Source: Centrapalus pauciflorus (taxonomy: Eukaryota; Streptophyta; Magnoliopsida; Asterales; Asteraceae). From it: a DNA stretch of 64,000 nt. Below the pieces are notes generated by a model. The model was not told where the DNA came from, ran no database searches, and saw only the letters and a program-made list of their open reading frames with translations. The position numbers and the translations under genes were made by a program. Positions 1 through 13,100 of this stretch are shown piece by piece. Position 1 is the first letter of the stretch. The number at the start of each line of letters is the position of its first letter. Location of the stretch: positions 124,001 through 188,000 of the forward strand of contig JAANYP010001187.1 in assembly GCA_020465985.1 (NCBI GenBank), read 5' to 3'.

Positions 1-54
1 GATGATATGGTAAACAAATGCATCATGCCCTTAAGTTTGACATTTATAATGCAG

Positions 55-330
55 GTCTTCACTGATGCTGGTCAATACGTAATCCGCTTTGGGAGTGCTG
101 GTTATGACCCCACTTCAGGGCTGTCTGGAAAGGTATTCCGTGTTCCTGCAGAAACCTTTATCAATTATAATTCCCGAAATACGTTTTAGAGCGAATTATG
201 ATGTTGCTCCTTTTTGTAGTTTCAAGAATTTGAGGTAGCCCGTCCACTGACATTGTCTGAGCGGGCGGTAACCGTTGCACTTGCTGTATCTTTGGACAAT
301 GACTATTTTTCAAGACATGGAGGCTGGTAA
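55..330 (+). CDS. 3' end of an AIM25/scramblase-related protein gene (partial; last two exons)
   Basis: Two exons are visible. Exon A (55-132) follows an intron ending in TTTATAATGCAG and encodes a 26-residue stretch starting VFTDAGQYVIRFG. Its donor is AAAG|GTATTC. Exon B (220-330) follows the acceptor TTTTTGTAG and keeps the frame. It contains LTLSERAVTVALAVSLDNDY and ends SRHGGW followed by TAA at 328-330. The rest of the gene lies upstream of the window. The DAGQYVIRFG and LSERA...LDNDYFSRH motifs recall plant proteins annotated as scramblase-related or AIM25-like, a mitochondrial-inheritance family in yeast. That assignment is from memory of the family, not from a search. The stop overlaps a possible GT donor (CTG|GTAAAT), so a further short exon cannot be excluded. 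Confidence 0.55.
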
Positions 331-717
331 ATGTTTTCAATGTTTTGTATGCCAATATAGACAGCACATTGAAAAGCTTGAACAGAAACCATAATAAGTT
401 GGAAACCCGTAAATCGTATTCTGATATCATTCCGATTGTATTGCCAGGGGACTTCCTTTCATTGCAGTTGCTGAATGAGATACTTTGAAGCTGATTTGCC
501 AAAAAAAAGAAAAAATTAATATATTGAGGATGTGCAGAGGCAGAGAGAGACACAAATTGTGACATTTATAGTTTGTATCATCATATTTTTTAAAGGTCTA
601 TAGACCAAGAATCTCTACATTGCAAAATTGTTTCAATGAACATGTTGATTTATATACTCGGATCAAAAACGTCATTTGCTGTAATTTGTGTGAAATTATG
701 TAATCGGGTGGCTTAAC
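331..717. other. 3' flank of the partial gene; no gene seen
   Basis: Probable 3' UTR and intergenic DNA. The open frames here have no recognisable protein character. The sequence is AT-rich with short A and T runs. Confidence 0.5.
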
Positions 718-1048
718 GTTAGGGATAATTGTGTAAAAAAACCCATCAAGTTGAACCATTTTTGTGATTGAAACCTCTAACCATTTTTCATTGCACAAAA
801 AACCTCTAACCAGCAAAATCTCACGAAATTGGGATATTACCGGTTGCAACCGATTAAAAGTCGTAAGCCATCATCGACAAGTCATCAGTGATCATCGGAA
901 GTTCATCGAAAAAGTAAATTTCAACAAAAAAACACAAATTTGAATAAAGAAATCAACAAAAAATGTGAATTTGAATCATAAAACACAGACAAAATGAGTT
1001 CGCTAAAATGATCCAACTTGAGGGTTTTTTGCACAAATATCTCTTAAC
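718..1048. mobile_element. MITE with inverted termini (family also at 54.7 kb)
   Basis: The left end reads GTTAGGGATAATTGTGTAAA and continues ...ATCAAGTTG. The right end, read on the minus strand, is GTTAAGAGATATTTGTGCAA and continues ...CTCAAGTTG. The inverted termini are therefore about 35 bp with a few mismatches. There is no coding capacity. A related but more diverged sequence lies at about 54668-55135 and shares internal motifs such as the 'aaaacacagacaa.tgagtt.gct' stretch. A clean target duplication was not found. Confidence 0.6.
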
Positions 1049-1502
1049 ATTACGGGTGGCAATTTAGACCCAATGTGCCAAACGGACTAGATGGTCAATA
1101 TGACCGGTAGTAAAAAACTAAACTAGAACATAATTTTTTAAAAAAATTGAGATCTAGAAAATGATGTATTAAACAAATAGTTTTTTGAAAAAAAAATCTA
1201 ATTTTACGTTAATTTTTTGTCTTTTGATTGTCGACCCATCTAACCTGTTTGCTTGAATGAGCCGAAATTATCATCCCTACTTAACATTTAATTACAAGTT
1301 TGTTTCAATCTCTGTTTTATAGCTTTGTTTGGTTTGGTCATTCAGTTTTCCGTCTATAACATGCCCTGCATCACCCTTTATTCGGCCACAATATCCAATG
1401 GTTGCAAACTATAGACTAAGACTCTAAAGCCAATGGTTAATTGCGTCAAATATAATCTGTTGTCACTTTTTTTTTCAATTTGGGTAACCTTACTGATTTT
1501 TA

Positions 1503-2423
1503 GGGAAAATTTAGCAAAAAACCATCAACTACATGTTTTTTCCGATTAAGTCCCTTGATCAATTTTTTTGTCTAATAAGTCTCTTAACCAAATAAAAATC
1601 ACAAATTTGGTGTTTTTTTCAAGAAAGATTACCGGTGACCTGTTGAGCAGGTTGCAAATTGCTGACGTGGATTTTATAAATCTATGATTTTTTTTTATTA
1701 AGTCCCCCAACTAAATTATTTTGTCTTATAAATCCCTCAACTAATTTTTTTTGCCACATAATCCCTTATCTTGATAAAAATTCACGATATTTGTTTTTTT
1801 TTATCAATTTAAGTGATTGTTCAATTGACACTCAGATCACACATACGTGGATGCAAAAAAATAAAACAAAATGATAAATGAAAACGATCATTTTTTATTG
1901 TTTAAAGTTTAGTCGGGATGAACTAGTTAAATATATTTAAAATTTTGGTCTAGACAAACATACGAAATAATCATCATTTATGTTTTTATATCAAACTATC
2001 TTATGTTATCCTGAATACCAGACTTTTAAAAAATATTATTTTCAAACAACCATTGTCATTTTGAAAAAATATTATTTTCAAACCAACTTATTTTGATCTA
2101 GACAAACATGATATGCTCTGTTATCGAAATAAACGTCGTCGTTTTTAAAAGTTTGAAAAAAAATTCGTTTTATTTTATCGAAAAGTTAAAAGGTTTAAGT
2201 AGTTTCGAGACTTATCTAGAAAAAAATGAAATGGGGTCTTAATCGATAAAATTTTATACTTTGATGGTTTTTGCAAAATAGGTTTAAGCATATTAATCTG
2301 TTATTACAGGTTAACGGACCAATTTAAAATGTTTAAGCACTTTGGGAACTTATAAGGAAAAAAATGAAATGGGGACTTAATCGAAAAGTTTTGTATATTG
2401 ATGGTTTTTTGCATAATTTTCCC
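1503..2423. mobile_element. Mutator-like MITE with 9-bp target duplication
   Basis: The termini are GGGAAAATTTAGCAAAAAAC on the left and its near inverse on the right (GGGAAAATTATGCAAAAAAC on the minus strand), followed by CATCAA on both. The 9-bp sequence TGATTTTTA is duplicated exactly at 1494-1502 and 2424-2432. A 9-bp duplication with long TIRs is typical of Mutator-like (MULE) derivatives. The interior repeats phrases such as 'aatgaaatgggg.cttaatcg' and contains no protein gene. Confidence 0.8.
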
Positions 2424-2432
2424 TGATTTTTA

Positions 2433-3512
2433 TTTATGTTTAAGGTAGCATACTATTCAAACCAAGTCAATTAAAGTAACCATATCTGATTGAAAGATAA
2501 AATTGCTAACAAGACAGTTTTTTTTGTCAGATTAGTATGTTTTTCCTATAAAAATGACAGTTTAATTTTTCATAAGATGTGCATTATTTTGTGCAATTTA
2601 AAAAAAATTTATGATAAAAACATTACTATTTTAAGCAATTTAAAAAATAATTAGACAGTTTTAAAAATTAAAAGAATGTCGACCGAACAAAAAACTGTAA
2701 TTTTTATCTTCCGATCCGATAAGATTACTTGAAGAGTTCGTTATCTTAAATAGAAAGAAAATTAGTATGTTACCCAAATTGAAAAGAAAATAATTGACAA
2801 TAAATTACGTAATTAACCCTAAAACCAACAAACCATACCAAAACCAGTACCAAACAATTTTGTTGATTCAGTCATGCCCACATTGGAAGTTTTTGTGTCC
2901 ACATCTTTCCTTCGCCTTTCTGAGCATTCTGAAGATAAACTACAATTTGTGAACATCGGCATGTACGTTTTATCTAGAAAATCAGAAACGAAATACCATA
3001 CCAGGTCGAAGAAAAGCGAAGAATGAAAAACCCTAAACTCAATCATTCTCACACCATTGTATTTATAAAGAATTTTCCGCAAAACTTGCTACTAGTATAC
3101 ATAATGCCTATTTCGAAATCCTGCTGCGCACCAATACGAAAGAGTTGGCAGGCATACCCAACTAAAACCAAGTTCTTGCATCATCATTTTTATAAGAACC
3201 CTAAACTCTCTTTTCTGGTCACGAATTTACAACGTCGATATGAATCAAGCGAACTCCACGCAAACGATCGCTAAATTCCTACATTAGAATCTTCTACTAT
3301 TCTACACCCACCGGGTAACCAATGTTTTCCTCAAATGCCTTTTTTTGTATCGCAAGAGACCCCTCATAATTCAACGGCTCAGAAATACAATCAAGACTTT
3401 TAACTTCAACATTGCCAAAGGAAGGAATCCAATTCTGGCACCTCCATAACGCTTATCGTACTGTCTGTCCTTTTTGTTCTCGATTAGTAAAAATATGACA
3501 ACCTTCGATTTA
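2433..3512. other. Intergenic DNA and 3' flank of XPO1; no gene seen
   Basis: AT-rich sequence between the MITE and the XPO1 stop codon. Open frames of 60-87 codons lack recognisable motifs or splice support. The part nearest 3512 is expected to contain the XPO1 3' UTR on the minus strand. Confidence 0.5.
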
Positions 3513-3670
3513 CTATAAGTCAACCATCTCATCTTGTATTTCATTGGGTGCAATTAGCCCAGGAATGCTAAGCATGCGCTGTCGTTCCCTCTCCTTCTGG
3601 GCTGCAGCTTCTTCTGCATATAGATCCTTGTTATCCTGCACCGGCATTTACAAAATGATCATCCAAGTTG

Positions 3671-3723
<53 letters not shown>

Positions 3724-6700
3724 TATATATATAGGCTTAGGTTATCGTGAGAAAATATATATATTGTGAGACATGTGAGAAGCACTATGATTCACTAATT
3801 GGTATATTGATTCATTAATTTGTACATTGATTCACTTATTTTTAAATTTGTCATTAATTATTTATAAATTCAAAAACTAATGAATTAACGTAAAAATGTA
3901 ATGAATTGTTAATTTATTTGATCTGGAATTTATGATTCATTGTTTATATATTGAAAAAATGGTGAACCCGTATGTAAAAAAAATGAATCACAGTGCTTCT
4001 CATACTTCTCAAGATATATATAGCTTCTCATTAGATCTCAAATCTATACACACACACACACACATATACATACATATATACATACACACACACACGTGTG
4101 TGTGGAGCTAGAGAATCAAAGAGAACATCTTTAATGAGAACTGTGAGAACCACCATGTATTGAATCATAATTATTGATCCAACTCTCAATTGTAACTTAT
4201 CAATTCATGTGCCAAAAAATTGTCATCAATCAACAGTTTTGACTCTGAATTTTTTTTCTTTTTTTGATGGACTTCTGATTAAATATACAATTTTAAATTA
4301 ACAATGTTAAACATGAATCAATAATTAACAACTAACGGTTGGATCGACTATTATGATTTGTGTGTCTGAATCTAAGGGTTGGATACTAGTTATCATTATT
4401 GTTTAATAATCCGACCAGAAGGGAATCAAACTACATCCTTGTTGACTCTTTTCCAAACGAATAGTCATAAAGCCGGCAACAAGGATTCCCTGGTGCTTAC
4501 CTGTGTTGAAAATTCTTTAGACTGCACAAGGAAGTCCCTTATGTGATTTTTGAATGTAGAAAGATCGGCTCTCGACTCAAAGAGTCCATTAACAAACCTA
4601 GTGACCTGAAAGTAAGCCATCAAATCAGGAATGACTGTTGAATAACAAATAATAATAATAATAGAACTTCCTTTACCTCTGAAGCTGGAATATTGGGAAA
4701 AGAACCACACAAAAGCTTAATGGTATATTCTCGGACAAATATTCCGTTATTAGGGTAAGAATATGAAACAGTGGAAGCATCCCATAGAGGTTCCGTCAAT
4801 GAACCAGACTCCACCTGAAATTGTCACTGTAATGGTAAATATGTAGATCAAAAAAACATGGAAGACAAAGACCAGGAAAATGAGTACCAGGCAGAATAAG
4901 TGCTGCAGCACTAACACATGCAACTTGAAGCCCGGTTTATGAAATGTGTCGGTTAATACAGCGAATATTTCTTGCACAATCAGCACAAAGTAAGACCGGT
5001 AGAATTGGTTACAGAACTCAGAATTCTGCACATGAGAATAAGAGGATCTCAAAACACACATAAAAAGAACATTTACAAGATTGGAAGGTCTCTGGAACTT
5101 ACCTGAAAGTTCTTAAGCATCTCTAATAATAGATTAAGTCCAGTTTCAGCGATGTTTCTCTCAGTGTGTCGGAAAGCCCACATGACAGAATCCATAACAA
5201 GTTTCAATTGCTGATATGTAAAAAAGAAATTAGTTTAAATTAGATCATGGTATTTAGAATAAGAAATATGAACTTAGGCATCGAGAACACAATCTGAAAT
5301 CCCATTCCAAACTAGCAGTATACTTTTCATAGCTGCGTCATATCAATTTACGAGTAACGAAAAGAGTAAAAAAGCAAGTCTAAGTTGGATCAAGGAATTT
5401 TCAAATACAAACCTCAGGGGACAACAGGATTAAAGCTCGGAAACAATGAGTAGCGATGGCCCGAAGTAATGAAAAAAACTTGAGCCGGTGTTCAGGGTAG
5501 TCTTCAAAATTCTTGGTTATCATCTGTACCACAAATAAAACTATGTCAAACATGAGATAATTATTATTGTGCCAAGTAATAGGGGATCTGCAAACGGCTC
5601 CTTATGGAATATGCTAAAAGTTACGGTAGATCCATGAACCAAAAGGTTCTAACCTCCAGTGTGCACTGGAAAACAGCTTCAAATATACGTGGAACATCGT
5701 CTATCATTGCACCCTTGTACCTATCATTAAGGAAGAAAATTAGTACAAGAGAAACTACCCTAGCAAATTGCCGTCAGGCATTTAGTTTGGTGTCACTTAA
5801 CCACCAGCCCCAAATTGGTTGTACTCTGTGAGGTCATGGGTTCAAAACCCACTTCCCCTCTGACTTTCTTAAAAGGGAAAAAAATGCAAATTATGGATGT
5901 TGCCATCAAACGTACTTGTTAATAATTGTGGCAAAGAGAGACAAAACTTCTGATTCTCGAGCATCAGGCAAATTCCTAGCATAATCACCAAGCACTGGAT
6001 CCATCATCGGAGGCACAAATTGCTTTCCTATTTGTGGTTGATCTTCAGCCTTATCCAGAAAAGTCTCGATGAGCTTCAGTGTTTCCCTTTTCACAGACCT
6101 TAGAAGTTTCACAAAAGAAGTTCTAGAAGCATAGGGCCCCCCTTCGGCAATGGTGGATGATATAAGTTCACTGTACATTCTGATAAACACATGAAATTTG
6201 GGAGACAAGATAGACGTGTCAAAGCTGATGGTCCACTTCGAAAAACAATGAGTCATATAGTAGAACGCGTAACTGGATTTGAAACATACTTGTAGACATT
6301 AAGCATGTCCAAAAAGATGAGGGTTATTTGAGATAGAAAATGTGTTCCGAGTGCACTGGCAGCACTGGTATTTGTCTGAAGACAAAGAGATTGCATTAAT
6401 ACCACAAAGTCAACAAATTCCAACGCCACATAAAAGTACAGAACTACCATCACAAGTATGACTTTCAGTACAAATACTTGATGCTCAAACATTGTGTACC
6501 ACAGAAAGAAAATGACGAAAACACAAAAAGAAATAAATTATCATCAAACTCAAACCTGCAAGATATTAAGCACGGTCCTAATCACATCTTGATCCTTTAA
6601 GATATCCACACTAGTACGAGCATGTCCTATAATCTCAGCCCATTTCTGCATAAAAAACAACTCATCATACTGACATAATATACAGGTTCTGCTCAGAACC

Positions 6701-7103
6701 TAGGACTCCATAACAACAAATATCACTCCACTAAATTTGCCTGATTGGGAAGATCCATCAATCTCTGCAAAAATTCCTCCCTTTTTGCTGCCTCAGATTC
6801 TGCTTGAATCATATAACCGACCTAACAAAAGAAGGTTGATACAACAAAACTTGTAAACTAAGATTTAATTTCTAGTGGATATATCTCTACTAATATAGAA
6901 AGAGGGTCGATATCAAGTAATCAGGACACCAAAACTTACAGATTCATAAAATGTATGTATCTGATGCGGCTCAAGGTCTGCAATCGTTGTTGGGAGACTG
7001 GTAAGCAGTTCTGAGACAAATGGCTCACTCTCTCCAACCTAGTAAAAGAAAAAGATTACACCATGAACATACACACACACACACACACACATACATACAT
7101 ACA

Positions 7104-7185
<82 letters not shown>

Positions 7186-10100
7186 GTATATCATCCTCTG
7201 TATCTAAGCAGATGGAATAGCATCATATAATTAAGAATTAGAAATAGATAAAAGCATATGGTACCTGCACTATTACGAACTTGCGCTTGCATTTCTGTAC
7301 AATTTTCAAAAATGTGTCGCAAGCCATATCCTGAAGGGATCAGAAATTAAACTTCATTAGGAACAAATTAGAAGAGGAACACCAAATAACCATGTCTGAT
7401 TAAAAGGTTCTAGATCTAAGTTCAACAAAGTTTCCTATAAATTAACTTCTCAAGCCAATGTGATGTTATACATTAACAAATGCAGGCCTTAGGTGACTAA
7501 CCAACATCACGTCTTGACTACGAACTGTCAGTAGAGGAGCCATGGACCATGAATATATTTTGATTAATACCAAAAGATACATGTCATAACAATTTAAATC
7601 ATTTCTCAATCACTTAGATTCTCAGCTGATCATGAATGTCATCCTTAACTATATGGTTGAGCATTTCAAACTCAAATTTTGATATTACATGGTAGTGGAT
7701 CTGAAAATTTTATAACATCAAAATATAAAATCAAGTATAGAAGTAATATAAAACCTGAACTCCAGGGTGTGTTTCATGCATGAATTCAAATAACTTGTTT
7801 ACAACAGTCTTCAAGAACTTCCAATGGGCTCGCAGAAATCTTGGATACTGACCAACAACATACCTGGCAGTGCACAAAAAAAGTTTTAAAGAAAATTATA
7901 CATGCTACAAATACCCAAAAGTTGCTGCCATTTGGGTCCTATGACATGCATTGAGTAGTTGCAAAGATTACATATGTTTTTCAGCACAATGTTGTTTTAA
8001 CTGTCGTATAAGAAAAACACAATACAACATACATGATATTACTCGCGATAACAGCTTTATTGTCCTTTCCTTTTGTAATTTCACAGAGATTCAGTAGATC
8101 ACGAATAACCATCACGAGAAACCTGTTCTCCTGCCAAGAATACAATATAACAACAAATACGATATTAGTATATTAATACAGTGGACACGTGACATGAAAT
8201 CATATAGTATTATGCAAGTTAAAGGTTGCCTGGTCCTCCATCATTGACCCGGATATTGATCCTATTGCCCAGCATAGTGTGTTCAAGTTGTTCCAAGTCC
8301 AATCCTCGCCGTTCAGTTGTTTGCTTAGCTTCTTCAACATCTGTTTACCCTCAAGGATTAGTAGAAACAGAATAAAAAAGGTGCAGTATAGCATTTGAAT
8401 AAAGAAGCATGAGCTAAAAGCAAAAGATGTTAAGTCAAATGTGAAGGTTTCATTAGAAGTGAAAACAAAGGTGAGAGCCGTATAAAGGACTAGAAGTGTA
8501 AAACATAAGAAAATGGACATTAACATCCAACTGCAACAATATAAGAATTGGGAACAATCGTCTCATGTGAAGAGCAGAATTTCTGCTTGAATGGTCAGTG
8601 ATCAACCAAACTAGTCATCAATCTATCAAATTTCAATGCAAACAAGATAATAGATATGTGACTCAGATTCAAGTTGGGTTAGAAGGGTAATTTGGTCTTT
8701 TCACTTTTTTTAGTTGATAGTGTCTTTTACAGTTAATGGCCAGTTGGTACCTTCATTAGTTTAAATAAGAAGCAAGTGGGGCTGTTAGATTGGCGCTAAA
8801 AAATGTAGACATCGAGTTATTTCTGCAGAGTTCTTGTACTTCCATTTTTTTGATGATAAACATTTCAAGAAATTTATCCGTTTAGGTTTCAACTCAAGTT
8901 ATCTTAGTTTGGGTTTCGGGTTCATTGGGTTTTAAGGATTTGCACTATGATCAAGAACCACAAATCTGTTAATTGATTTTGAATTTTTGTCGCCAATATT
9001 ATTAATGTTGTCTGTAATCATGGTTTTTGATTCTTTTTAGTTTTAATTCATTTTATCTTCGTCTTTTGGTGGTGGTGTGGTTGGTACATGGTGATGGTGT
9101 CCATCGCCAGTTGGTAGTAATCATGAAATTTTCAATCTGTGGAAGCTGCAGACGATTAACAATCATGTTAACCAGTTCCAAAAATATAGCAAGCATTTTT
9201 ACGATATCCCGTTTGACCCATTTTTATCTTGGGCATGGCCCAGTAAACACAGAAAATATCAAACTTGATCCATATTGACTAATTTCTAACACAATGGATT
9301 GAGATTTCCAGGCCTGGAGTACATGCACTCCCTTTCCAAAAATATAAGAACAATGAAGGTTCTTCAAAACCATACCTGCTTCTCCGTGTCATCATGATCA
9401 AGATGTGACAAGTAGATTAGTGTTTCTCTCATTATCTGCAACAAATTGCATAAATGAGCCATAGAAAACAAAAGCAGCAAGGAATTAAGGTGATCACAGA
9501 CCGTTATTAGCATCAAACAACTTTGTCTTTATCTCATGAAATATAAGCAGGAATAAGAAATGTCACAACCTATAACATTACGTAGAAAATGGATGGACCC
9601 TGACATTCTGAAAACTCTTCAGATGGATCTATTTGCACATGGATGGTATTATAGTCATGCATAGAACCATCATACTTCTCATGTAATAGGCTGGAATATT
9701 ACCTTGTACTGAACAAGAACATCATTGTCTTTCAAGGTTTCACGAACAATATTCCCATTTTCATCTTCAACGATTAGAACTTCTTCAGGTTTCGCCATGC
9801 GAGATATCATAAGCAATCTTAACTTCGACATTGGTCCGGCATAGAGTTGCCGTCTTTGCATCAATTGTGTACCAAGACCCTCAACCATACCAGGAGGCAT
9901 TGGCATCTAAGGTCCAAAACAAAAACAAAAGCCAAAATTGACAACATCCAAGATCAGTAGGGCAACAAACATGTACTCGGAGTAGATACAAACTTTGGTA
10001 TATCAGAATATGAGTGGCAAAAAAACATTCATTGAAGCCTCACAAACTTACATCTCAGACATATACAAGTGACAAAAATTTTGGATTGTCAAAATTGTGC

Positions 10101-13100
10101 TTTGTTGTGCTGAAACATGATTTACCTGCAAGCCCATCATGTTTGCAGTAGCTGCTGCACCTGCCGGGTTATCAAGATTGTGGTTTGCCTCAAAAAGCTC
10201 TAACACCAAGGAATTCCAATAGTCCAAGCAAACCTGTCCAAAAGATATAAAATGTAACCCATCTTTCTCTTACATTATTATCACTTAAAAGATAACAGCA
10301 CTTATTGTGAACTCTGAAATTTCAACTTCATTGGATAAAAGCAATCTGTTCTAGAAGTTGACAGTCAAACAACACTATGGACAAAAGGTTTAATATTCCA
10401 TTTGAAAGAAGAACCAAAAACAAAACATCATACCTTGAAAACTTCTGTATCATCCACATAAGAAATGTTCAAGAGATACTCAAGGCCCATCAAAAGTGCA
10501 GCAATGTTCTCTTGTGTGGATTCCAGTACACGGATGTGAAACTGCACACAGGGCACTATATCAGATCCAACGTAATTAAAAATATACCATGCGATCCTTT
10601 TAACAACGTCCACAGCCTTCACCACAACACAGAGCAAACACAGGCACCCTGTAAGTCCATCCACCAGGTATGCAAAACTTCAATAATATTCTATATAAGA
10701 TTACGACACTTCAAGCTCTTTCATTTTTGGCTGCCAATTAATAATAATTATTTTATAAGATTTACTATGGTCTTCCACCAATGAGATGGTAAGCTTCCTG
10801 AGGGTATTGGCTACTCTTTTGTTGCGTGAAACCACAATTGTGAGGATTGAAGTCATGTGAAGCTTAAGGCATCTCCGATGGAGAACCCTTTAAGAGTTAC
10901 TTTTGGAAATGGTAAAAAGCTTTCTGGAAAAAGAAAAAAAGAGAATGAGCTAAGTATTATTCCAAACTGGTTTGAAAAAGCAAACCTTTTGCCTAGAAGG
11001 GTTTGCCACCTCATACAAAGAACCCTTTGACAACCCCTCATTGGAGTTGCTCATAGACTCCAATTACTCATTATGGATCTCTTTTCATGACATATTCCTA
11101 GAATTAAAACACTATAGAATGAAAACATGGCAAAGTGACAAGTTGCAAAAGGTCACCGAATTTTCAAATGTCAACAATATGTTCAATAGTCTGTTCAGTT
11201 CTAAAAAAACGTAGCAGCAGTGAGCTTCTGTTCCATTATGAGAGAATGTAGCATTGGCATAGTTAGATATTAGACACACATGGTCACAACAAAACAGAAA
11301 CTTGCCTTGTAAAATGAAGTAAAAAACAATGCCAGATTCTGAATAAACGCCTGAAAATAGAGAAAAAAGCAGAAAATGTGAGTCATGGTTGTTCAGATCC
11401 ATAGATCTTAACATGATATGCAATTCCTGATAAAAACTGCAATCACCTGCTCCTCGTTAGAGCCATTGGCATATGCATCCGGTATATTTGTACTAGTTGG
11501 AAGAACAGTCTACCATAAAGAGACATAAAATGGAATGAACTCAATAGGTCAAAAGTGCAAAGAATAAGGAACACACAGCACAATGTTTACAAACCATCCT
11601 CCCTCTGAAAGATGCCATAATGCATCCATTATTCCATTCAACAATAAAATTCTCACATACCTGCAACTGGACCATGAATATGCTATACATTTTAACATAT
11701 TGCAAGTTGTAGAAATCCCCAAAATTCAAGGCTGCAACCTGTGCCAAAGTATACATTACAAAACATATTATGTGTGCTCTTTATCAGAAATATCATGCAT
11801 ACTCCTCCAACTGCCTCAAATTAGCATTTACCTCTGTCAAGCACTGAAGGGTCAGATTACGATATGATGGCACAGGAAAAAATTTAAGGAGAGTCTCCAG
11901 CTGTAATACATAATAGGCTTAGTAGCAATTTCATAATAATGCAACGAGACAATGTTAACAGAACTACAGTTTCCACAAGGAAGATTACACACCAGTGGGG
12001 ATTCAAAAATATAGCCCAAAGGAATCCATGAAAGGAAAGCATGTAACGTGGCGAGCGTAGCCCTGATTAACTCTGTTCTTTGAGACGCTGATAGTACATA
12101 TAAGCATAACTCATGTATGAGTTGAAACTCACTGTTACCAACCAGATAAATGAGCGCACATTAGTTGAGATTAGATGTAACATCAATGGAGAAACTAAAA
12201 AACATTAAACCGCTCCTACCAATCAAATTGCCTCCAGTAGAATATACATTTTCAATAAAAATGAGGAATGTTACAGGAGACACAAATTTAAAGCCAAGTA
12301 TACATAAAGTAATATACATGTATGACTTCAAGCAACAAACTAATTACCACCACCAATTGGGATAGTAAATCAAGCATGATTTTAGCACTTAACAATTTTG
12401 CAGTTTCCGAACCACTCCTAACAATCAAATTGTCTCCAGTAAAATATACATTGTCAAGAAAGTTAGGAATGTTACAAGAGACACAAATGTAAAGCCAAAT
12501 ATACATAATACAGGTATGACTTCAAGCAACAAAGTGACAAACTGATTACCACCACCAGTTGCATAGTAAATCAATTCTGATTTTAGTACTTAATAAATTT
12601 TGCAGTTTCCAGAGTACACAGAATTTACTAAAAATGAAACATAAACTTGCATTCCTAATTTGTACGACATACTATATAAATGACCCACAACACTCATCAT
12701 AAGTCCAATGTGGATAAAACATACATCATCGAGGGTCATCCAGAACAATGTGAAAAACCATTTATATGAAGTGCAATGTAAATGATACTTCACCATCAGG
12801 AATACTTCACCTGAAGTGCAGTTACAAATGAAAAAAAAAAAACAAACAAACAATATATATCTCAGCATCTGATATATGAAGTGCTTGTTGTAAATGAAAA
12901 TTGACCAAGATAAGTAAGGGTCATCCAGAACAATGTGAAAAGAAAATGTATAAGCACAATAGGTATTTCACAAACTAGAATAAGGATTTTATTTTATTTC
13001 ATTAGCAGACAAAGATATAACATTAGCAAATTGATTTAACAAGGTCATGTACCTATTCAAAGATTGTTTAAGCTCCTTGATCTTCTGTTGAGTCATTTCA

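Noticed and set aside
2819..3274. Two overlapping frames downstream of XPO1
   Set aside because: No motif, no splice context and AT-rich; more likely intergenic or 3' UTR sequence.
5839..5865. tRNA gene around the GGGTTCAAAACCC box
   Set aside because: No cloverleaf could be drawn and the A box is weak; a SINE fragment fits better.
10377..10784. 135-codon + strand frame over XPO1 exon 12
   Set aside because: It overlaps a conserved exportin exon on the other strand and has no protein character of its own.
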